NCBI GenBank assembly: GCA_028277405.1
Contig: JANQGH010000030.1
Span: forward strand, 48,423 to 112,422
Direction: 5' to 3'
Length of the DNA stretch: 64,000 nucleotides
From: Alphaproteobacteria bacterium
GTDB taxonomy: Bacteria; Pseudomonadota; Alphaproteobacteria; DSM-16000; Inquilinaceae
Within the stretch, counting starts at the first letter, position 1. Every line of letters starts with the position of its first letter. The translations under genes were made by a program, and so were the position numbers. Positions 7,380 through 16,817 of this stretch are shown one piece after another. A model generated the notes under the pieces. It saw only the letters and a list, made by a program, of their open reading frames with translations, was not told the DNA's origin and made no database searches.

Positions 7380-10300
7380 TCATTCAAACGACTCTTCGTG
7401 GCTGATTTCCATCTCATGCGCCCAACGCATCCGATCATCAAGTTCAGCATTCAATCGGCGTAACCAGCGCTGCACCTCGCGGTCTGGATGGTCCGACAGC
7501 TTACTGAGCAACCCCCTCCGCTTTTCGAGAATCAGTGCGAGCGAGCCGCTCCAGCCAGAGGACGGCACGACGTCACTGCATTCGCTGAGAAAGCTGCCCC
7601 TGTGAGGCGTTTTGTCCAAAACCTCCAAAAACAGTGGGGAGATGTCTTTGCTCTCATCGCTCGCATCTCCCGAGAAGATCGGAAGCACGCTGCCAAGCAG
7701 CGCATACCTCTTCGCCGGCTCTTTGTCGGCCCAAGCGCACAAAACGCTTGAGTCCAAGCGCTCGAGAGGCGATTGCCCACCAACGCCGGACCTGACGAGA
7801 CTAAGGGCTCTCCCCGTGGCCTGGCTCAGTAGAAAGCAATCGAGGGCCACTTCCGGCTGCGCGAGAAACAGTGCTTGAATCAGCCTTTGGTTACAATACT
7901 TGGACGCTCGATGATCATTGTACGCACTTCTGAGCCGTTCGCACACGACAGCGGCATCTTCAGCGGCCTCGGGGCCCGATAGGCAATACTCAGCGACCTT
8001 GCCGATCTCATAATCGTGCATGACCTCCATTTCGGCGATTTCGGCACGCTTCAGCAGTTCCCGTCCAAACGAAACAACATTGGCTGCGATTGTTTTTTCG
8101 GCGTTAAAAGCGAAATGCAAATAGTGATGCAGTACAGACAGTGCCACGGTGGCTCCGTTCTCTAGGTCGGCGACCGCGCGTAGCATCTCGGCAAATGGCT
8201 CGCTCGGCGCTTCTTTGACAGCGCCACCCAAAGAAAGCCAGGAGAAGGCTGACGCCGCGATCGATCTCGCTCTCGCAGCGGATGCGAGGCGCAAGAGACC
8301 CTCTTCGTCAATCGCTATCTGAACCTGCAAATAGGGAAGTAAATGCGCAAGATCAGTATTGCCTGCCACAGAAGTCAGTCGAGATGAGGCGAATTCTGAG
8401 TCAATTTCCTGCGCCTCACGAAGCAAGCCACCAAGCACCGTTGGATTGCGTGCCTCCGGTTGAGCTGTGAGATAAACGCCGACCACATTGGCCCACAATT
8501 CGCCAAGATCTTCTGCGCCCAGAGCAAGACCACGACCGAATTCGTGCGCTCGCGAGGACCGATCTTGCGCGATGACCTCGGTCAAGAACTCCGTGAGAAG
8601 CGAGCGATCCTCAACCATCGCTCTGCCAATTTCAATGGCCCGTTGCGAAGCCCGATTCCATGCGCCGGAGACATCTTTGCCGTCAACGAAGTCTACTACT
8701 TCATATCCGCCAGTGGGCCGCGAAAGAACGTAGGCGCGCGCTTGATCGATCAGGTCGATCGGCTTTAGTCGGTCGATGATGGCGAGTAATCGAGCGCGGA
8801 CATCTTCTGGCATGTGCTGGCCGTCGAAGCTTAGCGTGGCTCGAAAGGCGATCCAACCGTCGATCCAGCCACCGTCCTCGGCAATGCAAATACCTGCCTT
8901 TTCCAGCGTCTCGTGGCAGCCCCCATACTTCCACAAACCGCGCACGCTGCGCGCCAATATCGAGGCGCCGTCCGGCACCTCATCCCGTAGTTCCAAAACC
9001 AGATCAATCGCACCATTGTACCAATCAAAGGCATCGCCATAGGTCGAAGGGTGCCAACCAAAATCGCGTGGTCTGGCCCCAAAACCGAGGCTCGCAGCAG
9101 ACGAAAACAGTGATGTTGCCAAAAGCGCCTCAAGAGCAACGGCACCGACGCGCTGTTGATCTGGGTCATCGCTGGTACAGAGCGAACGAACAACTTCACG
9201 CCGCTGTGCAGCGCTCGCATGGGTGCCGGAAAGATAGAGATGAAACAGCTGCTCAAATCGCGGTCTCGTGGAGTTGACATTATGCCCTGGAGGCTCCGCC
9301 GCGACGAAGCAGGCGAGCAGGTTAGTTGCCAACACGAATGTCGATGACTCATAGGCAAGCGAAGCAAGTAGCTCGGTCCATTGCCCGCGCGAGCCGTTCG
9401 ACACAGCACGAATGGAGGATCCATCGGCGCCACCGAGTGCTTCAGCGAGCAGATCGAGGACGGAGTTGGGCGCCACTGGAGCAATGTTGCCAAGAATGGA
9501 GAGACCTAACTCTCCACTCGACAAAAGGTCGCCAAGGGGGCCATCAGCCCTAAGCCAACGGTCGACAGCGTCTTGAGCTGCACCGCTGGTATGCAGAAAG
9601 CCGAGCCTTCGTGAAATCGATCTGAGCATTCGGAATGGCAAGGACGCACAAAAGCGATCGAACGCGCCAGGCGGAATCTTCTCGACAGCTTCCGCAGCCA
9701 GCCAATTGGCGATCGCTTGAGGCAACAAGGCGCGCCAACGCCCTCGCGACTGGATTATGCGGCGACGGCGTAACTCGCCAATGGAGCCGAATAGATCCAG
9801 CACGCTTCGCTCGGCAAACGCTGCCAGACGTGCCAGCTCACTATCTGGAGCTTCGTTCTCGCCGTCGAATGAATACAGCAGCGCAAGAAATTCAGCATCG
9901 CGCAGCAGCTGCCGGTCAGGCTCGTTGCGCTGATGGAAGATCCGTTCGAAGAGGTGGCGATCACGAAGCTCACCGAGTGTTTCGCCATGCTTCAGCGTCT
10001 GCGCAAGCGCCCGTGCAATCCGAAAGTTACCATCGCTGAACGCTGCGATGCGATGGCGATCGACTTGCGAGACGTACTCAAACTCACGCTTGAGCCAATC
10101 CTCGATCAACTGAACTGGCGCGCTGGTTAAGCGAAATACTTCGGTACTTTCAGGCTCGTCATCTCTCACGTCGTATTCGACGGTGATCAGGCTGACCTTG
10201 CTCCGAGCTGCCGAACAGATCTTCGCAAGCTGCGAGTGCGTGGTGGGATTGCAGTTATCGACAACAAGGATAGCCCGCGCACCGGCGTCAACCAACCTTT

Positions 10301-11156
10301 GAGCCATCGCGCGCGCCGATGGAACAGTATCGTCGGCGAAGTCAGCATAGACCGAGATCGCCGGCTCAAGAGCGTTCTCTCCCACGTCATTCTCAAACAG
10401 CGCATCTACAAGGCGCGTCTTGCCCACTCCAGACGTGCCGACAAGCCGCACACACTGGCGGGGCTCGTTGAGCAATCCTCGAAGGCGATTGATGCCATCC
10501 AGGACTTCAAGCCCCGATCGATCACCTGACGTTTCATGAATGAGACAGCTGGCGTCGTCGACGAGGTACTTGGCGCCTCTTCGTGTCCCAGAACCGAACC
10601 ACTCACCTATCGGGCGCCAACCAGACAGCTCGCCGGCAACCTTGCCTCTCAGCCAAGCTACGACGCCCGGGTAAATGTTGGACCAGTTGGCCAGTCGCTC
10701 GCGGTCGTAAAAGTCGACGAGCAACCTACTAGCACTCTTATGGCCGGCAAGAGCGTCCTTCATTGCCTGCTTACGGTCGCCCAAGGGCGTGTCCGCGACC
10801 GAACCTTTTGCGGATGCAATGATGTATGCGCCTCCAGCTTCAGCTAGATCAGCGATAGTGCTTCGAAGGACGCCCTTGGGTCGCATCTCATCGCGGATGG
10901 CCTGGCGCGGCATGTCAGGCTTCTTGACCTGAAAACCTGTCTTAGGGCGAGGCACGAAATCCGGGCGGACCAAGGGACCTTCACAGTCCACCCTCACATC
11001 AATGCCGCCATCCTTAGCTTCTTGAAGGCCGCCCGCTGTAATTGCAGACTGAGGAAGACCTCGGTCGGCGAACTCAGCCAACGCCAGGCGTGCGACCAAG
11101 GTTCGGAGGTCGGCATCGTCCAATCTTTGAATGTCATCACCAGTGATGTCGAACAT
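7380..11156 (-). CDS. large nuclease-like/P-loop NTPase protein, candidate STAND-type defence protein
   Basis: 1258 residues in three parts. Residues 1-180: a restriction-endonuclease-like domain with DGGIDVRV near 49-56 and FQVKK at 75-79, the D...Q-x-K pattern seen in Mrr-type PD-(D/E)xK nucleases. Residues about 215-440: a P-loop NTPase with Walker A GTSGVGKT at 240-247 and Walker B AILVVDN at 295-301. Residues about 450-1258: a long region without recognisable motifs that looks mainly helical, where STAND proteins carry their sensor. Base composition is clearly more AT-rich than the flanks and codon use differs, consistent with recent acquisition. It is a single-gene unit with no adjacent methylase or partner. 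The start has only a weak ribosome binding site. Defence function is inferred from architecture; none is demonstrated. Confidence 0.8.
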   Translation of the reverse strand: MFDITGDDIQRLDDADLRTLVARLALAEFADRGLPQSAITAGGLQEAKDGGIDVRVDCEGPLVRPDFVPRPKTGFQVKKPDMPRQAIRDEMRPKGVLRSTIADLAEAGGAYIIASAKGSVADTPLGDRKQAMKDALAGHKSASRLLVDFYDRERLANWSNIYPGVVAWLRGKVAGELSGWRPIGEWFGSGTRRGAKYLVDDASCLIHETSGDRSGLEVLDGINRLRGLLNEPRQCVRLVGTSGVGKTRLVDALFENDVGENALEPAISVYADFADDTVPSARAMAQRLVDAGARAILVVDNCNPTTHSQLAKICSAARSKVSLITVEYDVRDDEPESTEVFRLTSAPVQLIEDWLKREFEYVSQVDRHRIAAFSDGNFRIARALAQTLKHGETLGELRDRHLFERIFHQRNEPDRQLLRDAEFLALLYSFDGENEAPDSELARLAAFAERSVLDLFGSIGELRRRRIIQSRGRWRALLPQAIANWLAAEAVEKIPPGAFDRFCASLPFRMLRSISRRLGFLHTSGAAQDAVDRWLRADGPLGDLLSSGELGLSILGNIAPVAPNSVLDLLAEALGGADGSSIRAVSNGSRGQWTELLASLAYESSTFVLATNLLACFVAAEPPGHNVNSTRPRFEQLFHLYLSGTHASAAQRREVVRSLCTSDDPDQQRVGAVALEALLATSLFSSAASLGFGARPRDFGWHPSTYGDAFDWYNGAIDLVLELRDEVPDGASILARSVRGLWKYGGCHETLEKAGICIAEDGGWIDGWIAFRATLSFDGQHMPEDVRARLLAIIDRLKPIDLIDQARAYVLSRPTGGYEVVDFVDGKDVSGAWNRASQRAIEIGRAMVEDRSLLTEFLTEVIAQDRSSRAHEFGRGLALGAEDLGELWANVVGVYLTAQPEARNPTVLGGLLREAQEIDSEFASSRLTSVAGNTDLAHLLPYLQVQIAIDEEGLLRLASAARARSIAASAFSWLSLGGAVKEAPSEPFAEMLRAVADLENGATVALSVLHHYLHFAFNAEKTIAANVVSFGRELLKRAEIAEMEVMHDYEIGKVAEYCLSGPEAAEDAAVVCERLRSAYNDHRASKYCNQRLIQALFLAQPEVALDCFLLSQATGRALSLVRSGVGGQSPLERLDSSVLCAWADKEPAKRYALLGSVLPIFSGDASDESKDISPLFLEVLDKTPHRGSFLSECSDVVPSSGWSGSLALILEKRRGLLSKLSDHPDREVQRWLRRLNAELDDRMRWAHEMEISHEESFE

Positions 11157-11439
11157 GAGAACGACCGTAGATTCAGCGGCAGCGATATCGTAGCCAAGGA
11201 AGCGACGCCATCGTCGGTTTTGCAGCTAGAAAAGCGGTGTGCAGGCCGTTTGTGTCCATTGAGAACGGGAACACAACCCCTTCCAAACTGCGAGACAAGC
11301 TAGATGGACATGTATTGGGCTGGCGCGGGGTTTTGGCTGTCCGTAGAGAACGCCTTTGCCGTATGCAAGTTCGCGTGTGTTCACGTTCCTTCTGCTGATT
11401 GCCACTCGATACTCGTCGCTTTGTGCGGACTCTGTTCGC
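11157..11439. other. AT-richer spacer at the upstream edge of the island
   Basis: 283 bases between the NTPase start and the stop of the DUF3095 gene, both on the minus strand. Composition resembles the island rather than the chromosome. It must hold the promoter of the large NTPase gene, though I cannot place it confidently. The segment near 11250-11275 contains a TGTGT...ACACA imperfect inverted repeat (TGTGTCC on one side, GGAACACA on the other). A 75-codon open frame on the minus strand covers most of the region but looks non-coding in its second half. The spacer could mark an insertion junction. Confidence 0.4.
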
Positions 11440-12609
11440 TCATAGATCGCCATCCCCCTCCCGCATCTGCTTGGCCGCCAGGGCGTAGCCGCCGGCGGCG
11501 CCGTCGACGAAATGCATGTGGTTTGAGGTTGTTGCCGAGGGCACGACGCAGGTCATCAGGGCGCTGTCCTGCATGTGCAGGCCATAGCGCAGAACATTCT
11601 CGCGCCTGGCGGCGTCCAGGATGTCCCGCAGCCTTGCGATCGTCTCGGCGGAACAGTCCACTGTCATCATCAGCCCGTCGTCGAACTTGCGGTAGTCGGT
11701 GTTGGCGGCGATTTCTCGGCGATATCGGTTCGGATCGAAGCCGCCGATGCGCAGGCCGAGCTTGAAGACGAGCCAGCTGATGCCGTTGATCAATCGCAGG
11801 TTAAGTCGGCGACGGAACAGGGACTGGCCGCGTCGGGCGACCCGAGACTGCAGAGCGGCCGCCCCCGACGGCCAGCCGACATCCGGGCCTTGCACGGGCA
11901 CCGGATTTGACGCGCCTGTGCCTTCCAGCAGAACAACGACCTCCGCGACGATCGCGGCGAAGCGTTCGCGGCTGGCATCGGGCAAGGGCTTGACGATCAA
12001 CGATGCGATCTTGCCGCGCCGTGCGTTGATCGGGCCCCATTGGCAGGAGAGGCCGGTCAAGTTCGGCTCCTGCTCCGTCCCCGCCGGCGGGCTTTGGATA
12101 TCGCCGGCCTTCAACCGCCGCTCCACCCATCCCAAGCCACCGCCGGTGAACATGGCGTAGCGCACATCGTCTGAGGCGGACCAGAAGGCCACGGACACGT
12201 CGAGACCGGCGGCACGCACCTCATCGACCGCGACCATGCCGACCCGCAGGCGCAGACCGAGGTCGCGTTCCGCCCAGAACGCGACGCGACGCATAGCCTC
12301 GGCGGCGATATCGGCCTGATCCGGCGGCACCGCGAAATGGGCCCCGTCCCCACCGAACGCGAACACGGGCAAAGCACCACCGAGGGCATTCGACACCGCG
12401 CTGATCGTCGCGGCGCCGGCCAGGTTCACGGCCTTGTAGCGGCCGTCCTCGATCGCGCCGGTCGAGTTCACGACATCGGAAACGCCGACACACCAGTCGC
12501 CCGGCACGGGGGCGTAGTTGGACGGATCGGCCACCTGCGCGAAGTCCTGCAAAACAGGAACCGTATCCAGCCAAACGTCGCCCACAGCCTGTCGCCTTTG
12601 GTCCAGCAA
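11440..12609 (-). CDS. DUF3095 family protein, nucleotide-cyclase-like
   Basis: 389 residues. The N-terminal half resembles class III nucleotidyl cyclase folds: GVSDVVNST (first acidic position) and FAFGGDGAHF (GGDG turn) keep the two aspartates that bind metal in cyclases. The C-terminal half, with a basic segment around RRRLNLRLINGISWLVFKLGLRIGG and an ALMTCVV strand, is typical of DUF3095. Biochemical activity has not been established for this family as far as I know. It is monocistronic, bounded by the AT-rich spacer and by a 239-base gap to the transglycosylase gene. Confidence 0.8.
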   Translation of the reverse strand: MLDQRRQAVGDVWLDTVPVLQDFAQVADPSNYAPVPGDWCVGVSDVVNSTGAIEDGRYKAVNLAGAATISAVSNALGGALPVFAFGGDGAHFAVPPDQADIAAEAMRRVAFWAERDLGLRLRVGMVAVDEVRAAGLDVSVAFWSASDDVRYAMFTGGGLGWVERRLKAGDIQSPPAGTEQEPNLTGLSCQWGPINARRGKIASLIVKPLPDASRERFAAIVAEVVVLLEGTGASNPVPVQGPDVGWPSGAAALQSRVARRGQSLFRRRLNLRLINGISWLVFKLGLRIGGFDPNRYRREIAANTDYRKFDDGLMMTVDCSAETIARLRDILDAARRENVLRYGLHMQDSALMTCVVPSATTSNHMHFVDGAAGGYALAAKQMREGDGDL

Positions 12610-12848
12610 ATCGATCAGCCTGGGCAGATCACATCGGAAGTGCGGTCACGCATTCCGTCATCGCGGGGTTTCGGAAGGGACGGCACGATGCAACGGTTGG
12701 TTCCTCGCAGCCACTTGGCACTCAACAAGATGGGCCACAAGCTACCATAGCGAACTGCGATCGTTCGCCACTTTTCCAACCCCTGGGTTGAGATTGCGTC
12801 TGCAATGCACGGAGACCAAGTCCGGATTTCGCGCAGGTGGCGGGCGGT

Positions 12849-13517
12849 CTAGCCCTCGCGCTCGTCCCGTTGCGCACCGGGAACGGCAGGCATGGTCGGC
12901 GCCTCCAGACCAGCCCGATCAAGCACCAGGTCGATAAACGCGCGGGTTTCGGCAAAGGGCGGGACGCCGCCATACCGGGCGACCCGGCCCGGGCCCGCGT
13001 TGTAGGCGGCCAGCGCGAGATCGACGTCGCCGAAATAGGCGAGTTGCATCGTCAGATACCGTGCCGCGCCGTGCAGATTCGAGACCGGCTCGAACGGATC
13101 GGCAACGCCCAGATCCGCAGCGGTTTCCGGCATGAGCTGCCCTAGCCCGATCGCGCCGGCCGATGACACGGCGTGCGGGTTGAAGCCGCTTTCGACACCG
13201 ATCAGCGCGGAGAACAGGCGCACGAATTCCGGCCGGTCCAACCCCGCCACGCGGACGCCTCGGGCGCCCGCATGATCCTGCGCCACCGCTTCGGCGAGAC
13301 GGCGGTATTCGGACCGCGGCCCAACCGGTCCGCGCGGGGCGGCTGGAACGGCTTGGCGCTGTTCCGTCCAATCGCGGAACGATTGAGTGCCGCTCTCGAC
13401 AGTGCCGAGAACCGGCAAATTGCCGATCACGGCGCCCGCCGCCACGCAGCAGCCGACAAGGGACGCCGTGAACCCCTCGCCCAGGGCTTTGCTGACGAGA
13501 ATCCAGAATTTGACCAT
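12849..13517 (-). CDS. lytic transglycosylase (SLT domain)
   Basis: 222 residues with an N-terminal hydrophobic anchor or uncleaved signal (residues about 15-37), then an SLT fold at about 95-205. The catalytic Glu109 lies in GVESGFNP, followed by the family motifs GAIGLGQLMP and LALAAYNAGPG. It would cleave the MurNAc-GlcNAc bond of peptidoglycan in the periplasm, forming anhydro-MurNAc. The short C-terminal tail is charged. No secretion-system genes lie nearby, so a housekeeping murein-remodelling role is most likely. Confidence 0.85.
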   Translation of the reverse strand: MVKFWILVSKALGEGFTASLVGCCVAAGAVIGNLPVLGTVESGTQSFRDWTEQRQAVPAAPRGPVGPRSEYRRLAEAVAQDHAGARGVRVAGLDRPEFVRLFSALIGVESGFNPHAVSSAGAIGLGQLMPETAADLGVADPFEPVSNLHGAARYLTMQLAYFGDVDLALAAYNAGPGRVARYGGVPPFAETRAFIDLVLDRAGLEAPTMPAVPGAQRDEREG

Positions 13518-13550
13518 CGAAGACGCCGCGGAATACCTACAATCGAGTTA

Positions 13551-13578
13551 ATTCAAACGTATAGCATTGGATTTGAAT
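13551..13578. repeat. 7-bp inverted repeat in the divergent transglycosylase/phytase-like spacer
   Basis: ATTCAAA and TTTGAAT are separated by 14 bases in the 296-bp gap between two divergent genes, within a short AT-rich patch. It could be an operator or promoter element. The rest of the gap shows no other supportable feature, apart from a GAGG ribosome binding site before 13814. Confidence 0.35.
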
Positions 13579-13813
13579 AACACGGCCGGCAGCCGAGTGC
13601 AGCGATTCATCGCACAAGATCGCCGCTGGTCTTGACGACAAGGCCCAAAGACGAGCCGCTTCAGCGCCAACCTCCTTTCAAACCCCCACCGTCTTTGAAG
13701 CGTCACGGGACTGTCGTGCGGGCGTAATGGTGCCCGGCTACACGTGCCCGCTTTCGGCGAGGGCGCGGAGCGTTTCTCGCCATTCTCCCGTCAACCTTTT
13801 CCGAGGCACCCGC

Positions 13814-15193
13814 ATGAGGCTCTCCCTTTCCCGCACGGTTTCAACGAGCGCGCTCGCCCTGGCACTGGGCACCCTGTCCGCGATGGCCCAAGATCAGTTT
13901 CCCGCCACGCTGGCCGGCCATGCCATGCTGCCGGCCGCCACCTTCGCGCCGGCACCGGCGGATGCGCCGGTCTACTTTCAGACCTCCGGCCGCTTCACCG
14001 GCCCGGGCAACCAGCGCGACGACAGCCTTTACACCCGCGAGGGCCAGACCTGGCTGTCGGCCGAAGGCGCACCGCGCACCACGGGCATGTATCTGCCGTT
14101 CGTCGGCCAGCCGGTGCAGGGCTTCTCCGGCATTTCGACACTGGATGACGGCACCTATCTCGTCCTGACCGACAACGGTTTCGGCAGCCAGCGCAACAGC
14201 GCCGACACGCTGTTGATGTTCCATCAGGTGGCGCCGGATTGGGACAGCGGCCGTGCGGCCCTGTTGGAGACGATCTTCCTCAGCGATCCGAACCACGTGC
14301 TGCCGTTCCCGATCGTCACCGAGGTGACGGACACGCGCTATCTGACCGGTGCGGATTTCGACCTGGAAAGCATCCAGCCGGTCGGCGACTGGATCTGGTT
14401 CGGCGAGGAGTTCGGGCCGTACATCTTCGCCACCAACCAGGACGGCGAGGTTGTCGCCTTCTTCCAGACGGAAGTCGGGGGCGAAATCGTCCACAGCCCG
14501 GACAGCCACCATCTCTCAGCGCCGTCAGCACCGGCCCATCTGCCGTTCGACGTCCGGCGCAGCCGTGGCTTCGAAGGCATGGCCGCCTCGGTCAACGGCA
14601 CCATGCTCTACCCGATGTTCGAGGCCCCCTTGTTGGACCCGGAGACGGGCGAGGCGGAGACCCAGGACGGCGTGCCGTTCGTGCGCGTGCTGGAGTTCGA
14701 CATCGCCGATCAGGCCTTCACCGGCGAGGAGCATCGCGTTCGGTTCGACGCGCCGAACCATTTCGTCGGCGACTTCAACATGATCAGCGACACCCACGGC
14801 CTGTACATCGAGCGCGACGGCGGCGAGGGCGACCCGCGCCTGGCCTGCACCGGCGAGCCGACGGTCGACTGCTTCAACGCGCCGGCGGAATACAAGCGCG
14901 TCTGGCTGCTCGATTTCGGCGCCACCGACGCGGACGGTTTCGTCCAGCGCCTGGGCTATGTCGACCTGCTGGACATCGCCGATCAGGACGGCGTTGCCCT
15001 GCACGGCACGATCGACGGCGTGTTCACCTTCCCGATGGTGACGATCGAGGATGTCGACATGGTCGACGCGAACCACATCATCGTCGCCAACGACAACAAC
15101 CTGCCCTACTCCACCGGGCGGGCCCACGGGCAGGCGGACCACAACGAGTTCATCCTGCTCTATGTGCCGGAGTTCCTGGCGCAGATTCAGTAG
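13814..15193 (+). CDS. exported esterase-like activity of phytase family protein
   Basis: 459 residues with a signal peptide ending at AMAQ near residue 25. The mature protein matches the phytase-like (esterase-like) beta-propeller family: GFSGIS and TYLVLTDNGFGSQRN early, FDLESIQPVGDWIWFGEEFGPY in the middle (given here as a region, about 185-210), RGFEGMAAS, and a late stretch ending in DANHIIVANDNNLP. Likely periplasmic; substrate unknown. I place the start at 13814 because GAGG precedes it by seven bases and the signal peptide begins there; the frame remains open upstream. A hairpin follows the stop. Confidence 0.8.
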   Translation: MRLSLSRTVSTSALALALGTLSAMAQDQFPATLAGHAMLPAATFAPAPADAPVYFQTSGRFTGPGNQRDDSLYTREGQTWLSAEGAPRTTGMYLPFVGQPVQGFSGISTLDDGTYLVLTDNGFGSQRNSADTLLMFHQVAPDWDSGRAALLETIFLSDPNHVLPFPIVTEVTDTRYLTGADFDLESIQPVGDWIWFGEEFGPYIFATNQDGEVVAFFQTEVGGEIVHSPDSHHLSAPSAPAHLPFDVRRSRGFEGMAASVNGTMLYPMFEAPLLDPETGEAETQDGVPFVRVLEFDIADQAFTGEEHRVRFDAPNHFVGDFNMISDTHGLYIERDGGEGDPRLACTGEPTVDCFNAPAEYKRVWLLDFGATDADGFVQRLGYVDLLDIADQDGVALHGTIDGVFTFPMVTIEDVDMVDANHIIVANDNNLPYSTGRAHGQADHNEFILLYVPEFLAQIQ

Positions 15194-15206
15194 ATTATGA
15201 CGATGA

Positions 15207-15237
15207 GGGGCCGGGGCTTAACCGCCCTGGCCCCCTT
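15207..15237 (+). terminator. GC-rich hairpin after the phytase-like gene
   Basis: GGGGCC-G-GGGC, a six-base loop, then GCCC-T-GGCCCC, followed by only a weak run of T. The ten base pairs with one mismatch and the position just behind the stop at 15193 suggest an intrinsic terminator; the poor T-tract makes this tentative. Confidence 0.5.
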
Positions 15238-15390
15238 GCTGACCCCGCGATCAGATCGCAGCGGCGTTCCCAAATCGGCGCACCGCCTGAACTATCCTCA
15301 CAATTCTCAACGAACGCGTGAGCGGCCCTAGCGCGCCATAGCGGCCATGGGCATCTCAGGGTCGGTGTGAATGATCGTGAGGTGCGTCCC

Positions 15391-16812
15391 ATGGGTTGGT
15401 CTTCGTCCGCTCGCCAGCGCGGACCAGCGTCGCTGAAAAACCTGGCCGCCGTCGCCCTCGTCGGAGCCGCCGTCAGCCTGCCCCAATCGGCCACGGCCCA
15501 GCTCAGCAACGAGGAGGCCGCGCGTCACAGTCTGAACCTGGTCGTCGCCGAACCGCGGACGAGTATCAATTCCCTGGCCGCGCTGGTCGACGAGGGCGAC
15601 CCGGCGCTGGCCCATTCGATCATCACCGCCATGCGCTTTTCGTGGCTGCCGCCCGGAACCCTGCAGGCGGCGCTGGAGATCCTCGCTGAAGGCACCTATC
15701 CCGCCGACGACCCGCCGCAAGGCTGGTTCGACTGGGTCTTGTGGCGGGAGCAGACAACCGACGTGCCCGCCCATGCCAGTTTTCCAGACTTCCAGCGGCT
15801 CCTGCTCGCCACCATCGACCCGCGTTTTTTGGACTTCCTGCCGGAGGGCGTGGACCATGAAATCCGCCTGGAGGAGATTGCCTGGGGCGGCGTTAGTGTC
15901 GACGGCATTCCGGCGCTGACCAATCCGGATCTGATCGACGCGGCGGCGGCCGACTACCTGGCCGACGACGACCTGGTGTTCGGTGTGGAGATCAACGGCG
16001 ACGCGCGCGCCTACCCGCTGCGCATCCTGAACTGGCACGAGATGTTCAACGACGTCATCGGCGGCGTGCCCGTCTCGCTGGCCTATTGCACGCTGTGCGG
16101 TGCAGGCATTCTGTTCGACACCACGGTCGAGGGCTATGACGCGCCGTTCGTCTTCGGCTCGTCCGGCTTTCTCTACCGCTCCAACAAGCTGATGTACGAC
16201 ACGGCCACGCGCAGCCTGTGGAACCAGTTCACCGGCCGCCCCGTCGTCGGCCCTCTGACCGGGTCGGGCATTGAACTGCCGATCCGCCCGGTGGCCATCA
16301 CCTCCTGGGCCAACTGGCGCGAGCGCCACCCGGACACGCGCGTCCTGTCGCTCGACACCGGCTACCCGCGCGACTACAGCCCCGGCGCGGCCTATGGCGA
16401 GTATTTCGCCAGCCCGGAGCTGATGTTCCCCGCACTGCTGCGCGACGAGGCGCTGGCGCAGAAGGACTACGTCTTCGGCATCCGCGCGCCCGGTGGCGCC
16501 AAGGCCTGGCCGATGGAAGCGTTCGAGGGCGGTGCCGTGATCAACGACCGGGTCGGTTTCGTCGACGTGGTGCTGATCGGCGACGCCGAGACCCGCACGG
16601 TGCGCGCCTATCGCCGGGACGACACGGAGTTCGCCGCCGCGAGCAGCAGCCTTGATCGGCTAACCGGTGATGGCACGGGCTGGACAGTTACGGAGGATGC
16701 GCTGGTGGCCGATGACGGAAGAACCCTGCCGCGCGAACCGGGTCACGTCGCCTACTGGTTCGCCTGGGCCGGCTATCTGCGCGATGCAGAGCTTTACGAG
16801 GTCCCGGAGTAG
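15391..16812 (+). CDS. DUF3179 domain-containing exported protein
   Basis: 473 residues with an N-terminal signal peptide (hydrophobic core, cleavage after SATAQ near residue 37). The body is DUF3179: VFGVEINGDARAYPLRILNWHEM, then PVSLAYCTLCGAGI with a paired cysteine motif, and FGSSGFLYRSNKLMYD. Function is unknown; the conserved C-x2-C and His suggest metal or redox chemistry in the periplasm, which is inference. ATG 15391 has GAGG eight bases upstream; a GTG at 15367 in frame is an alternative. It ends five bases from the convergent carboxypeptidase gene. Confidence 0.8.
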   Translation: MGWSSSARQRGPASLKNLAAVALVGAAVSLPQSATAQLSNEEAARHSLNLVVAEPRTSINSLAALVDEGDPALAHSIITAMRFSWLPPGTLQAALEILAEGTYPADDPPQGWFDWVLWREQTTDVPAHASFPDFQRLLLATIDPRFLDFLPEGVDHEIRLEEIAWGGVSVDGIPALTNPDLIDAAAADYLADDDLVFGVEINGDARAYPLRILNWHEMFNDVIGGVPVSLAYCTLCGAGILFDTTVEGYDAPFVFGSSGFLYRSNKLMYDTATRSLWNQFTGRPVVGPLTGSGIELPIRPVAITSWANWRERHPDTRVLSLDTGYPRDYSPGAAYGEYFASPELMFPALLRDEALAQKDYVFGIRAPGGAKAWPMEAFEGGAVINDRVGFVDVVLIGDAETRTVRAYRRDDTEFAAASSSLDRLTGDGTGWTVTEDALVADDGRTLPREPGHVAYWFAWAGYLRDAELYEVPE

Positions 16813-16817
16813 GCCCT

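Noticed and set aside
7350..10080. Shared 11-mer GACGTACTCAA near the island end and inside the NTPase gene as a target duplication
   Set aside because: One copy is inside the coding sequence rather than at the opposite boundary, so it cannot be a flanking repeat and is probably chance.
11226..11453. 75-codon open frame on the minus strand after the DUF3095 gene
   Set aside because: The second half looks non-coding, no family resemblance is seen, and the G-run before its ATG is too close to act as a normal ribosome binding site.
14239..15321. 360-codon open frame overlapping the phytase-like gene
   Set aside because: Same-strand shadow in a different frame; no recognisable domain and no start signal.
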